Notes under the pieces: generated by a model
Seen by the model: the letters and a program-made list of their open reading frames with translations, nothing else
What the model was told of the DNA's origin: nothing
Database searches by the model: none
In this document: positions 1-5,577 of the stretch, piece after piece
Layout of the letters: every line of letters starts with the position of its first letter
Numbering within the stretch: the stretch's first letter is position 1
From: DASSKK01 sp035690495
Lineage (GTDB): Bacteria > Actinomycetota > Actinomycetes > Propionibacteriales > Nocardioidaceae
Length of the DNA stretch: 5,811 nucleotides
Direction: 5' to 3'
NCBI GenBank assembly: GCA_035690495.1
Contig: DASSKK010000072.1
Location: forward strand, 1-5,811
Program-made: the position numbers and the translations under genes

Positions 1-1368
1 GCCGTCGACGAACCGCTGCTGGAGGTCTCCACCGACAAGGTCGACACCGAGATCCCCTCCCCCGTCGCAGGCACCCTGCTGGAGATCAAGGTCAACGAGG
101 ACGAGACCGTCGAGGTCGGCGCCGAGCTCGCCATCGTCGGCTCCGGGAAGCCTGGTGGCGGAGGCGGCGGGCAGGAGCAGCCGAGCGGCGAGGCCGAGCC
201 GACCCAGGAAGCCGAGCCGGAGGAGCAGCCCGCCCAGGAGCAGGCCGCGGAGGGCGCGGCCGAGGAGGGCGCCGCCGGTGAGGCTGAGCAGAAGCCGGCC
301 GAGCCCGAGCCCGAGCCGCAGAAGGCACAGCAGGCAGAGCCCGAGCAGGCCGAGGAGCCGGCCCAGACGCAGCAGCCCCAGCACGCCGCCAGCCAGCCCG
401 ACAAGGCGTCCGGCCAGGGCGGCGGTCAGGAGGACGCCGGCCCGTACGTCACACCGCTGGTCCGCAAGATGGCCGCCGAGCACGGCGTGGACCTGGCCGG
501 CCTGACGGGCTCGGGGGTCGGTGGGCGAATCCGCAAGCAGGACGTGCTCGACGCAGCCAAGGCCCAGCAGCCAGCCGGCGCGCAGGCGGAGCAGGCACCG
601 GCCGCGGCGCAGGCGCCCTCGGGTGCCGGAGCCCCGGCGCCGGTCACCCCGAGCCCGCTGCGCGGCAAGATCGAGCCGATGTCCCGGCTGCGCAAGGTGA
701 TCGCCAAGCGGATGGTCGAGTCGTTGCAGACCTCCGCGCAGCTGACCACGGTGGTGGAGGTCGACGTGACCGCGATCGCCCGGCTCCGCGAGGCGGCGAA
801 GGCCGACTTCGCCGCGCGCGAGGGCGTCAAGCTGTCGTTCCTGCCGTTCTTCGCCAAGGCGACCGTGGACGCGTTGAAGGCGCACCCGTCGCTCAACGCC
901 GCGATCGACACCGAGAAGGGCGAGGTCACCTACTTCGACCACGAGAACCTCTCGATCGCCGTCGACACCGAGAAGGGCCTGCTCACCCCGGTGGTCAAGG
1001 AGGCCGGCGACCTGTCGATCTCGGGACTGGCGCGCAAGATCGCTGACGTGGCCGAGCGCACCCGCACGAACAAGATCGGCCCCGACGAGCTGTCCGGTGG
1101 CACGTTCACGCTGACCAACACCGGCAGCCGTGGGGCGTTGTTCGACACTCCGATCATCAACCAGCCGCAGGTCGCCATCCTGGGCACCGGCTCGGTGGTC
1201 AAGCGCGCCGTGGTCATCGACGACCCCAACCTGGGCGAGACGATCGCGGTGCGTCACATGATGTACCTCGCGCTCACCTACGACCACCGGCTGGTCGACG
1301 GCGCCGATGCGGCTCGGTTCCTCGAAGAGGTCAAGCAGCGCCTGGAGTCGGGGCAGTTCGAGGTGTGA
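1..1368 (+). CDS. sucB: Dihydrolipoamide acyltransferase (E2) of a 2-oxo-acid dehydrogenase, actinobacterial SucB/DlaT type; 5' end missing
   Basis: This is the E2 core enzyme of the 2-oxoglutarate and/or pyruvate dehydrogenase complex. It passes an acyl group from its swinging lipoyl arm to CoA in the cytoplasm. The reading frame is open from base 1, so the start lies upstream; 455 residues are visible. In window numbering they run as follows: the second half of a lipoyl domain with the lipoylated lysine in STDKVDTE (K13, bases 37-39); a long Ala/Glu/Pro/Gln-rich linker (about 51-147); the peripheral subunit-binding domain (149-187, starting YVTPLVRKMA); a short Ala/Gln/Pro linker; and the catalytic domain (about 220-455) with the DHRLVDG signature, His429 and Asp433. 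Actinobacterial homologues often carry two lipoyl domains, so an earlier one may lie upstream. The M. tuberculosis counterpart (DlaT) serves more than one complex, so substrate choice is uncertain. The family call is secure. Confidence 0.95.
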   Translation, partial: AVDEPLLEVSTDKVDTEIPSPVAGTLLEIKVNEDETVEVGAELAIVGSGKPGGGGGGQEQPSGEAEPTQEAEPEEQPAQEQAAEGAAEEGAAGEAEQKPAEPEPEPQKAQQAEPEQAEEPAQTQQPQHAASQPDKASGQGGGQEDAGPYVTPLVRKMAAEHGVDLAGLTGSGVGGRIRKQDVLDAAKAQQPAGAQAEQAPAAAQAPSGAGAPAPVTPSPLRGKIEPMSRLRKVIAKRMVESLQTSAQLTTVVEVDVTAIARLREAAKADFAAREGVKLSFLPFFAKATVDALKAHPSLNAAIDTEKGEVTYFDHENLSIAVDTEKGLLTPVVKEAGDLSISGLARKIADVAERTRTNKIGPDELSGGTFTLTNTGSRGALFDTPIINQPQVAILGTGSVVKRAVVIDDPNLGETIAVRHMMYLALTYDHRLVDGADAARFLEEVKQRLESGQFEV

Positions 1369-1375
1369 GTCCTCG

Positions 1376-2266
1376 ATGAGGCTGGTCATCGCAGGGGCGA
1401 GCGGCTTCCTCGGCCGCGCCTGGCGCGACCACCTGGCCGGTGAGGGGCACGAGGTGGTGCGGCTGGTGCGCCGTCCGTCCGGTACGCCGTCCGAGTCGCG
1501 CTGGGACCCCTATGCCGGCCACGTCGACCCGGAGCTGATCGAGACGGCCGACGTCGTCGCCTGCCTGTCGGGCGCGCCTCTCCTCCACGTGCCGTGGAAC
1601 CGGGCCTACCAACGCACGTTCACCGACAGCAGGGTCGTGCCGACACGGACGCTCGCGGAGGCCGTCGCGCGTTCGTCTCGCAAGCCGGCGCTGGTCGCGC
1701 AGAACGGCATCGCCGGGTACGCCGGACACGGCGAACTCGTGCGCACCGAGAAGTCCGACGCCGACGCGGACACGTTCATGGCCGAGGTGACCCGGCAGTG
1801 GGAGCAGGCGGCGACGCCCGCAGCGGGCGCCGGAGCACGCGTCGTCGTGATGCGCACGGCGGTGGTTCTCGACAAGCGCGGTGGCGCGTTCGCACCGATG
1901 AGCCTGGCGTTCAAGGCCGGTCTTGGCGGGCCGATGGGCTCCGGCGAGCAGTACTTCTCCACGATCAGCCTGCAGGACTGGGTACGCGCCGCGACGTACC
2001 TCGCCACCCATGACCAGTGCAACGGCGCCTACAACCTCAGCGGCCCGCACCCCACGACCAACCGGGAGTTCGCGCGCACGCTGGGCTCGCTGCTGCACCG
2101 TCCTGCTCTGATTCCCGTGCCACCGCCGGCGATCCGCCTTGCGCTCGGGGCGGCGTCCAGCGAGGTGCTCGGGTCCGCCCGCGTGGAGCCGGCCCGGTTG
2201 CTCGAGGAGGGGTTCACCTTCGAGCACCCGACGCTCGGGGACCGCCTCCGGGCTGCGCTGTCCTGA
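1376..2266 (+). CDS. TIGR01777-family NAD(P)-binding epimerase-like protein (YfcH/Rv2216 type)
   Basis: This is a 296-residue atypical extended short-chain dehydrogenase, close to the usual length for the TIGR01777 family. The N-terminal Rossmann motif is GASGFLG (residues 7-13, GxxGxxG spacing). A family-typical W-x(10)-SR stretch lies at 74-86, GIAGYAGHGE at 111-120, and GLGGPMGSG at 182-190. The C-terminal DUF1731 segment covers about 245-295 (PVPPPAIRLALG, then RLLEEGF). The substrate and reaction of this family are not established. The frame stays open upstream to 1307, but ATG 1376 is chosen because the nucleotide-binding strand begins immediately (MRLVIAGASG). The start lies 7 bases after the sucB stop, and the GAGGTG at 1360-1365, inside the end of sucB, can act as ribosome binding site, so translational coupling is likely. 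The same neighbour follows dlaT in mycobacteria. Confidence 0.93.
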   Translation: MRLVIAGASGFLGRAWRDHLAGEGHEVVRLVRRPSGTPSESRWDPYAGHVDPELIETADVVACLSGAPLLHVPWNRAYQRTFTDSRVVPTRTLAEAVARSSRKPALVAQNGIAGYAGHGELVRTEKSDADADTFMAEVTRQWEQAATPAAGAGARVVVMRTAVVLDKRGGAFAPMSLAFKAGLGGPMGSGEQYFSTISLQDWVRAATYLATHDQCNGAYNLSGPHPTTNREFARTLGSLLHRPALIPVPPPAIRLALGAASSEVLGSARVEPARLLEEGFTFEHPTLGDRLRAALS

Positions 2267-2870
2267 CCGCGGCCGCCAACCAGCGACGCCCCTGTCGTCG
2301 CAGCGTCAGAATGTGAGTGGTGGCCCCGTCGCGGGGCAATCGCACGCGGTGTCCATGACCGACCGCCAGCGCGCCGGTCAGCCGATCGGTGACCCGCAGC
2401 CGCAATCGCCTGCCCCCGTGTTGCAGCACGGCCACCTCGAGCAGCTGCATCCGGATGCCCTCCACGCGCAGTCCCCGCGCGGCGTAGGACCGCAGCAGCC
2501 GTACGTCGGCGCTACCGGCACCCGAGCCATCGGTGTACAGCTCCCGCAGCTCACCCGCCGAGCCGTCGGCGTACGCCCGGGCGCGCCGCCGGTCCCACCG
2601 GTGCAGGACTCGCACTGCCGGAACCTCTCCGCCGTTGCCGGGCACAGCCTGGTCGAGCGAAGCCCGCTGGTCGAGCGAAGCCCGCTGGTCGAGCCCGTCG
2701 AGACCTCCCGGCGCCGCGGCCACCGCGCCCACCCCGGCGTCGATGGGCCGGCCTTGGCCGAGGACCCATACGCCACCGACGAGCAGCGCGCACACGACAG
2801 CGAGGACCAGGACACCTCGACGCGCGCGCGCCGGACGCGGGGCCAGATGCAGAGGGCGATCGGTGCTCAT
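2214..2870 (-). CDS. Single-pass membrane protein of unknown function with an extracytoplasmic domain
   Basis: I do not recognise a named family. The 218-residue product has a short basic N-terminus (RPARARR, 12-18), one hydrophobic segment (about 19-38) and then a region predicted outside the membrane by the positive-inside rule. Residues about 40-82 are a low-complexity Gly/Ala/Asp linker, of which 56-74 are encoded by a repetitive DNA element. The probable folded domain spans about 83-205: a helix-rich start (VRVLHRWDRRRARAYADG), then alternating basic strands ending RRWLAAAV. That order loosely recalls NTF2/SnoaL-like folds, but this is a guess. Start ATG (CAT at 2868-2870) follows a weak GAGTGG. 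The last 53 bases overlap the epimerase gene tail-to-tail. The gene is divergent from lipB across 64 bases. Protein-like composition and the membrane segment support a real gene. Confidence 0.8.
   Translation of the reverse strand: MSTDRPLHLAPRPARARRGVLVLAVVCALLVGGVWVLGQGRPIDAGVGAVAAAPGGLDGLDQRASLDQRASLDQAVPGNGGEVPAVRVLHRWDRRRARAYADGSAGELRELYTDGSGAGSADVRLLRSYAARGLRVEGIRMQLLEVAVLQHGGRRLRLRVTDRLTGALAVGHGHRVRLPRDGATTHILTLRRQGRRWLAAAVRTAQPGGGPRASGARR
2649..2705 (-). repeat. REP-like repetitive element inside a coding region
   Basis: On the + strand there are two exact 18-base units, CTGGTCGAGCGAAGCCCG, at 2649-2666 and 2667-2684. They are followed by a third partial unit that runs into GGTCGAGCCCGTCGAGACC (2687-2705). 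The latter is an imperfect inverted repeat (GGTCGA against TCGA-GA-CC). Dispersed elements of the form GGTC-TCGAC..GGCTCGACCA with CTTCGCTCGACCAG units are, from memory, common in Nocardioides-type genomes, usually between genes. Here the element is 57 bases, an exact multiple of three, and is read by the minus-strand membrane protein gene as residues 56-74, including two RASLDQ copies. Confidence 0.8.
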
Positions 2871-2909
2871 CGGTCCACTCTGGCGCAGATCCGCGGCCCG
2901 CTGCAGAAG

Positions 2910-2918
2910 TTATCCACA
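2910..2918 (+). promoter_or_regulatory. DnaA-box-like site between divergent genes
   Basis: TTATCCACA is a perfect match to the classical DnaA box consensus TTATNCACA. It lies in the 64-base gap between the minus-strand membrane protein gene and lipB, just upstream of the proposed lipB -10 box (2923-2928). It also overlaps a possible minus-strand -10 box (TAACTT, read from 2912 to 2907). A DnaA-type protein bound here could affect both promoters. This is a single box, so it is not an origin, and chance occurrence is possible. Confidence 0.45.
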
Positions 2919-2922
2919 GGGT

Positions 2923-2934
2923 TAGGCTCGACAC
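2923..2934 (+). promoter_or_regulatory. Probable leaderless promoter of lipB (-10 box)
   Basis: TAGGCT at 2923-2928 fits the actinobacterial -10 pattern TANNNT and ends 6 bases before the GTG at 2935. That spacing puts the transcription start at or next to the start codon, so the mRNA would be leaderless. This agrees with the absence of a Shine-Dalgarno sequence before the GTG. A -35 box is not obvious; the best candidate, CTGCAG at 2901-2906, is weak. Confidence 0.6.
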
Positions 2935-3705
2935 GTGAGCGAGCTGATCGTCAAGGAGCTGGGGTACGGCGCGAACGCGGTCGACTACCACGAGGCGTGG
3001 GATCTGCAACGTCGGATCCACGCCGAGGTGGTCGCGGGCGGGCCGGACACGCTGCTGCTGCTCGAGCACCCGCCGGTGTTCACCGCGGGCAAGCGCACCC
3101 AGCCAGACGAGCGGCCGCTCGACCCCGGAGGGATCCCGGTCGTCGACGTCGACCGCGGCGGCAAGATCACCTACCACGGGCCGGGTCAGCTCGTCGGCTA
3201 CCCGATCGTGCGGCTGCCCGACCACGTGTACGTCGTCGACCACGTGCGCCGCATCGAGGAGGCACTCATCCGCGCATGTGCCGAGCTGGGGGTGAGCACG
3301 GCTCGGGTGCCGGGACGCAGCGGGGTGTGGCTGGCCGAGGACGAGCGAGGTCCCGAGCGGAAGGTGGCCGCGCTCGGCATCCGGGTCAGCCGCGGCGTCG
3401 CGATGCACGGGTTCGCGCTCAACTGCGACATGGACCTCTCCGTCTTCGACCGGTTCGTGCCGTGCGGCATCTCCGACGCCGGAGTCACGTCCCTGTCGGC
3501 CGAGGCAGGCCGGCCGGTGAGCGTGGCCGAGGCGGCACGCGTCGTCGAGCCGCACCTGCGCGACCTGCTGAGCTGGACGACGTACACCCGCTCGCCGGAC
3601 CTCCCGGCCAAACCAGAACCCGGCCGGGTCCCGGCAGGCTCGACCACCGAACCCCGACCGACCACTAAGGCTCGGCTGATCGACCCCGCAGCGACCTTTC
3701 ACTGA
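2935..3705 (+). CDS. lipB: Octanoyl-[acyl-carrier-protein]:protein N-octanoyltransferase
   Basis: LipB moves octanoate from acyl carrier protein to the target lysine of lipoyl domains, the first step of endogenous lipoylation in the cytoplasm. The product has 256 residues. The substrate-pocket motif RGGKITYHGPGQLVGYP lies at 74-90. The catalytic pair is Lys143 (in RKVAALGIRV) and Cys177 (in PCGISDAGVTSL), equivalent to Lys142 and Cys176 of the M. tuberculosis enzyme. The GTG start is preferred because the -10 box TAGGCT ends 6 bases before it and no other start fits the family N-terminus. The C-terminus is odd: residues about 220-256 form a Pro/Arg/Thr-rich tail making the protein longer than M. 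tuberculosis LipB (about 230) or the E. coli enzyme (about 213). Part of the tail is encoded by a REP-like sequence. It acts with the lipA product encoded 105 bases downstream; one target, E2, is encoded upstream. Confidence 0.96.
   Translation: MSELIVKELGYGANAVDYHEAWDLQRRIHAEVVAGGPDTLLLLEHPPVFTAGKRTQPDERPLDPGGIPVVDVDRGGKITYHGPGQLVGYPIVRLPDHVYVVDHVRRIEEALIRACAELGVSTARVPGRSGVWLAEDERGPERKVAALGIRVSRGVAMHGFALNCDMDLSVFDRFVPCGISDAGVTSLSAEAGRPVSVAEAARVVEPHLRDLLSWTTYTRSPDLPAKPEPGRVPAGSTTEPRPTTKARLIDPAATFH
3627..3650 (+). repeat. Diverged REP-like core in the 3' end of lipB
   Basis: This 24-base stretch matches the minus-strand reading of the element ending at 2705 at 19 of 24 positions, counted by eye, including the ten-base core GGCTCGACCA (3637-3646). 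The two copies are in opposite orientation. It codes for roughly residues 231-239 of LipB, in the nonconserved tail. The match is short and lies in GC-rich DNA, so it could be coincidence. Confidence 0.45.
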
Positions 3706-3725
3706 CACCCGCTGGCGGCGTTACC

Positions 3726-3792
3726 GGACGGACATCGGCCGTCCCGGCGTCGGCGCCGCACCCTTCGCGGCGCTTGGGGCGTGCAACGCCCC
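3726..3792 (+). terminator. Cluster of three hairpins between lipB and lipA; possible terminator or operator
   Basis: Three perfect-arm inverted repeats follow one another. GGACGG/CCGTCC (3726-3731 and 3739-3744) has a 7-base loop. GCGCCGC/GCGGCGC (3753-3759 and 3767-3773) has a 7-base loop. GGGGCGT/ACGCCCC (3776-3782 and 3786-3792) has a 3-base loop. No T-run follows, so a classical intrinsic terminator is not shown, although actinobacterial terminators often lack one. The third arm pair overlaps the proposed lipA -35 region, so an operator role is also possible. Confidence 0.45.
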
Positions 3793-3810
3793 CGGCGTAG
3801 AGTGGCGGGC
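3774..3810 (+). promoter_or_regulatory. Probable leaderless promoter of lipA
   Basis: TTGGGG (3774-3779) and TAGAGT (3798-3803) are separated by 18 bases and fit the actinobacterial housekeeping pattern TTGNNN / TANNNT. The -10 box ends 7 bases before GTG 3811, so the transcript would begin at or near the start codon. No Shine-Dalgarno sequence of note lies close to the GTG, which agrees with leaderless translation. lipA can therefore be expressed independently of lipB. Confidence 0.65.
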
Positions 3811-4797
3811 GTGACTCAAGCGCCCACGAACCCTGGATCGAGCGCGCCCACAGCCCCGGCACCGGAGGGCCGCAAGCTGCTCCGCCTCGAGGTCCGCAAC
3901 GCAGCGACCCCGATCGAGAAGAAGCCGGAGTGGATCAAAACCCGCGCGAAGATGGGCCCCGCATACCGCGAGCTGCAGGGGCTGGTGAAGTCCGAAGGGC
4001 TGCACACCGTCTGCCAGGAAGCCGGCTGCCCGAACATCTTCGAGTGCTGGGAGGACCGGGAGGCGACGTTCCTGATCGGCGGGGACCAGTGCACCCGGCG
4101 CTGCGACTTCTGCCAGATCGACACCGGCAAGCCGGAGCCGCTGGACCGCGACGAGCCGCGCCGCGTGGCCGAGAGCGTCCGCTCGATGGGTCTGCGCTAC
4201 GCCACTATCACCGGTGTCGCGCGCGACGACCTGCCCGACGGCGGCGCCTGGCTGTACGCCGAGACGGTCCGGGCGATCCACGAGCTGAACCCCGACACCG
4301 GGGTGGAGAACCTGATCCCGGACTTCAACGGCAAGCCGGACCTGCTCGCCGAGGTCTTCGAGTCCCGCCCGGAGGTGCTCGCGCACAACGTGGAGACGGT
4401 GCCGCGGATCTTCAAGCGGATCCGGCCCGCGTTCCGCTACGACCGGTCGCTGGACGTGATCACCGCGGCCCGCGACTTCGGCCTGGTCACCAAGTCCAAC
4501 CTGATCCTCGGCATGGGCGAGACCCGCGAGGAGGTCTCCCAGGCGCTGGTCGACCTGCACGCGGCCGGCTGCGAGCTGATCACGATCACGCAGTACCTCC
4601 GGCCGTCGGCCCGCCACCATCCCGTCGAGCGTTGGGTGAAGCCCGAGGAGTTCGTCGAGCTCGCCGCCGAGGCCGAGCAGATCGGCTTCGCCGGGGTGAT
4701 GTCCGGCCCGCTGGTGCGGTCGTCGTACCGCGCCGGAAGGCTGTACCGTCAGGCGGTCGAGGCCCGGGAGTCGACTCCTGCCGAGGCATCGGCCTGA
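3811..4797 (+). CDS. lipA: Lipoyl synthase, radical SAM enzyme
   Basis: LipA inserts two sulfur atoms into the octanoyl chain carried by a lipoyl domain, using S-adenosylmethionine and two [4Fe-4S] clusters. The product has 328 residues. The auxiliary-cluster motif CX4CX5C is at Cys68, Cys73 and Cys79. The radical SAM motif CX3CX2C is at Cys94, Cys98 and Cys101. The C-terminal RSSY motif (303-306), which supplies the serine ligand of the auxiliary cluster, is present, so all known cluster ligands are intact. The frame is open to a GTG at 3781, but GTG 3811 is chosen because a TAGAGT -10 box ends 7 bases before it, and the extra ten residues (MQRPRRRVAG) would be read from promoter DNA. The first 20 residues are a Pro/Ala/Thr-rich extension. 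lipB lies upstream and the DUF4191 gene follows after 50 bases. Confidence 0.97.
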   Translation: MTQAPTNPGSSAPTAPAPEGRKLLRLEVRNAATPIEKKPEWIKTRAKMGPAYRELQGLVKSEGLHTVCQEAGCPNIFECWEDREATFLIGGDQCTRRCDFCQIDTGKPEPLDRDEPRRVAESVRSMGLRYATITGVARDDLPDGGAWLYAETVRAIHELNPDTGVENLIPDFNGKPDLLAEVFESRPEVLAHNVETVPRIFKRIRPAFRYDRSLDVITAARDFGLVTKSNLILGMGETREEVSQALVDLHAAGCELITITQYLRPSARHHPVERWVKPEEFVELAAEAEQIGFAGVMSGPLVRSSYRAGRLYRQAVEARESTPAEASA

Positions 4798-4847
4798 CAG
4801 CAGCCACCCAGCACACCAGCACGCAGAGCGAGAAGAACAGGCAGCGC

Positions 4848-5543
4848 ATGGCGAAGAAGGACGAGCCGCAGAAGCAGGGGCGTCTCAAGCAGTTCGTCGA
4901 GTCGTACAAGATGACTCGCGAGTCCGATCCGCGGATCGGCTGGCTGCTGCTCGGTGCCTTCGTGATCGCCGCTGCGATCGTGTGGGCCATCTTGTACGCC
5001 GTGCCCGGCGGCGGTCCGCTCGACATCGTCATCGCCGTGCTCTTCGGCATCCTCGCGGCACTGTTCCTGTTCGCCCGCCGGGCGGAGAAGGCCGCATACG
5101 CGCAGATCGAGGGCCGCCCCGGCGCCGGGGCCGCTGCGCTCGGGACGCTGCGGCGCGGCTGGAAGGTCGAGCCGGCCGTGTCGTTCAACAAGAGCCAGGA
5201 CATCGTGCACCGGGTCGTCGGCCCACCGGGCATCGTGCTGATCGGCGAGGGCAACCCGAACCGGCTCAAGACGCTGCTGGCCAACGAGCGCCGCAAGCAC
5301 GAGCGCGTTGCCTCCGACACCGAGATCCACGAGGTCGTCGTGGGCGAGCCGCCCGACGGCGTGCCGATCCCCAAGCTGTCCCGGCACGTCCGCAAGCTCG
5401 GCAAGAGCCTCAAGCCCGCCGACATGACCGACGTGCTCGCGCGGCTGAAGGCACTCGACGCGAACCGGTCCGCCGCCCCGATGCCGAAGGGCCCGGTGCC
5501 GACCAACCTCAAGGGGATGCGCGGCAACATGCGCGGCCGCTGA
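4848..5543 (+). CDS. DUF4191-family two-pass membrane protein (Rv2219 type)
   Basis: This 231-residue protein has a basic cytoplasmic N-terminus (1-29), two closely spaced hydrophobic segments (about 31-52 and 57-77) joined by a VPGGGP turn, and a long basic domain (78-231) predicted cytoplasmic. Typical family stretches include GRPGAGAAAL (89-98), GWKVEPAVSFNKSQD (104-118) and HRVVGPPGIVLIGEG (121-135). The C-terminus is Gly/Arg/Met-rich (GMRGNMRGR). Function is unknown. The family is, as I recall, confined to actinobacteria and sits next to lipA, which suggests but does not prove a link with lipoate metabolism. ATG 4848 is chosen because the family N-terminus MAKK begins there, with a weak AGG at 4839-4841 as ribosome binding site. 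The 50-base gap from lipA shows no clear promoter, so co-transcription is likely. Confidence 0.92.
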   Translation: MAKKDEPQKQGRLKQFVESYKMTRESDPRIGWLLLGAFVIAAAIVWAILYAVPGGGPLDIVIAVLFGILAALFLFARRAEKAAYAQIEGRPGAGAAALGTLRRGWKVEPAVSFNKSQDIVHRVVGPPGIVLIGEGNPNRLKTLLANERRKHERVASDTEIHEVVVGEPPDGVPIPKLSRHVRKLGKSLKPADMTDVLARLKALDANRSAAPMPKGPVPTNLKGMRGNMRGR

Positions 5544-5554
5544 GCTGCCTCAGC
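5539..5554 (+). terminator. Small hairpin at the end of the DUF4191 gene
   Basis: GCTGAG (5539-5544) and CTCAGC (5549-5554) form a six-base-pair stem with loop CTGC, overlapping the stop codon at 5541-5543. It lies in the 34-base gap between two convergent genes, where a bidirectional terminator is expected. The stem is short and no T-run follows, so support is weak. Confidence 0.3.
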
Positions 5555-5577
5555 CCCGGAACCGTTGCGCGGTCGCC

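Noticed and set aside
1307..1375. Earlier ATG for the epimerase-like gene
   Set aside because: The extra 23 residues are Ser/Arg-rich, overlap the end of sucB, and would sit before the Rossmann strand that starts at ATG 1376.
2649..2705. CRISPR-like array
   Set aside because: The 18-base units are directly adjacent with no spacers.
2910..2918. Replication origin
   Set aside because: There is a single DnaA box, with no box cluster, AT-rich unwinding region, or dnaA/dnaN neighbours.
2139..3668. Long plus-strand open frame of 509 codons across the membrane protein gene and lipB
   Set aside because: Its translation is Arg/Pro/Gly-rich and without recognisable domains. It is a GC-driven shadow of two well-supported genes.
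2551..3708. Long minus-strand open frame of 385 codons opposite lipB
   Set aside because: It lies antisense to a clear lipB and its sequence is of shadow type. The overlapping minus-strand gene 2214-2870 is in a different frame, with a good membrane segment.
3721..4620. Minus-strand open frame of 299 codons opposite lipA
   Set aside because: It is antisense to lipA with all iron-sulfur ligands intact on the plus strand, and its composition is typical of antisense frames in high-GC genes.
3930..4847. Upstream extension of the DUF4191 frame through lipA, giving a 537-residue open frame
   Set aside because: The added part is an Arg/Pro/Gly-rich shadow of lipA. The real protein begins MAKKDEPQ at 4848, matching the family.
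5533..5540. GCGGCCGC palindrome at the end of the DUF4191 gene as an operator
   Set aside because: It is an eight-base self-complementary GC run inside coding sequence (GRG...R codons) and is expected by chance in DNA this GC-rich.
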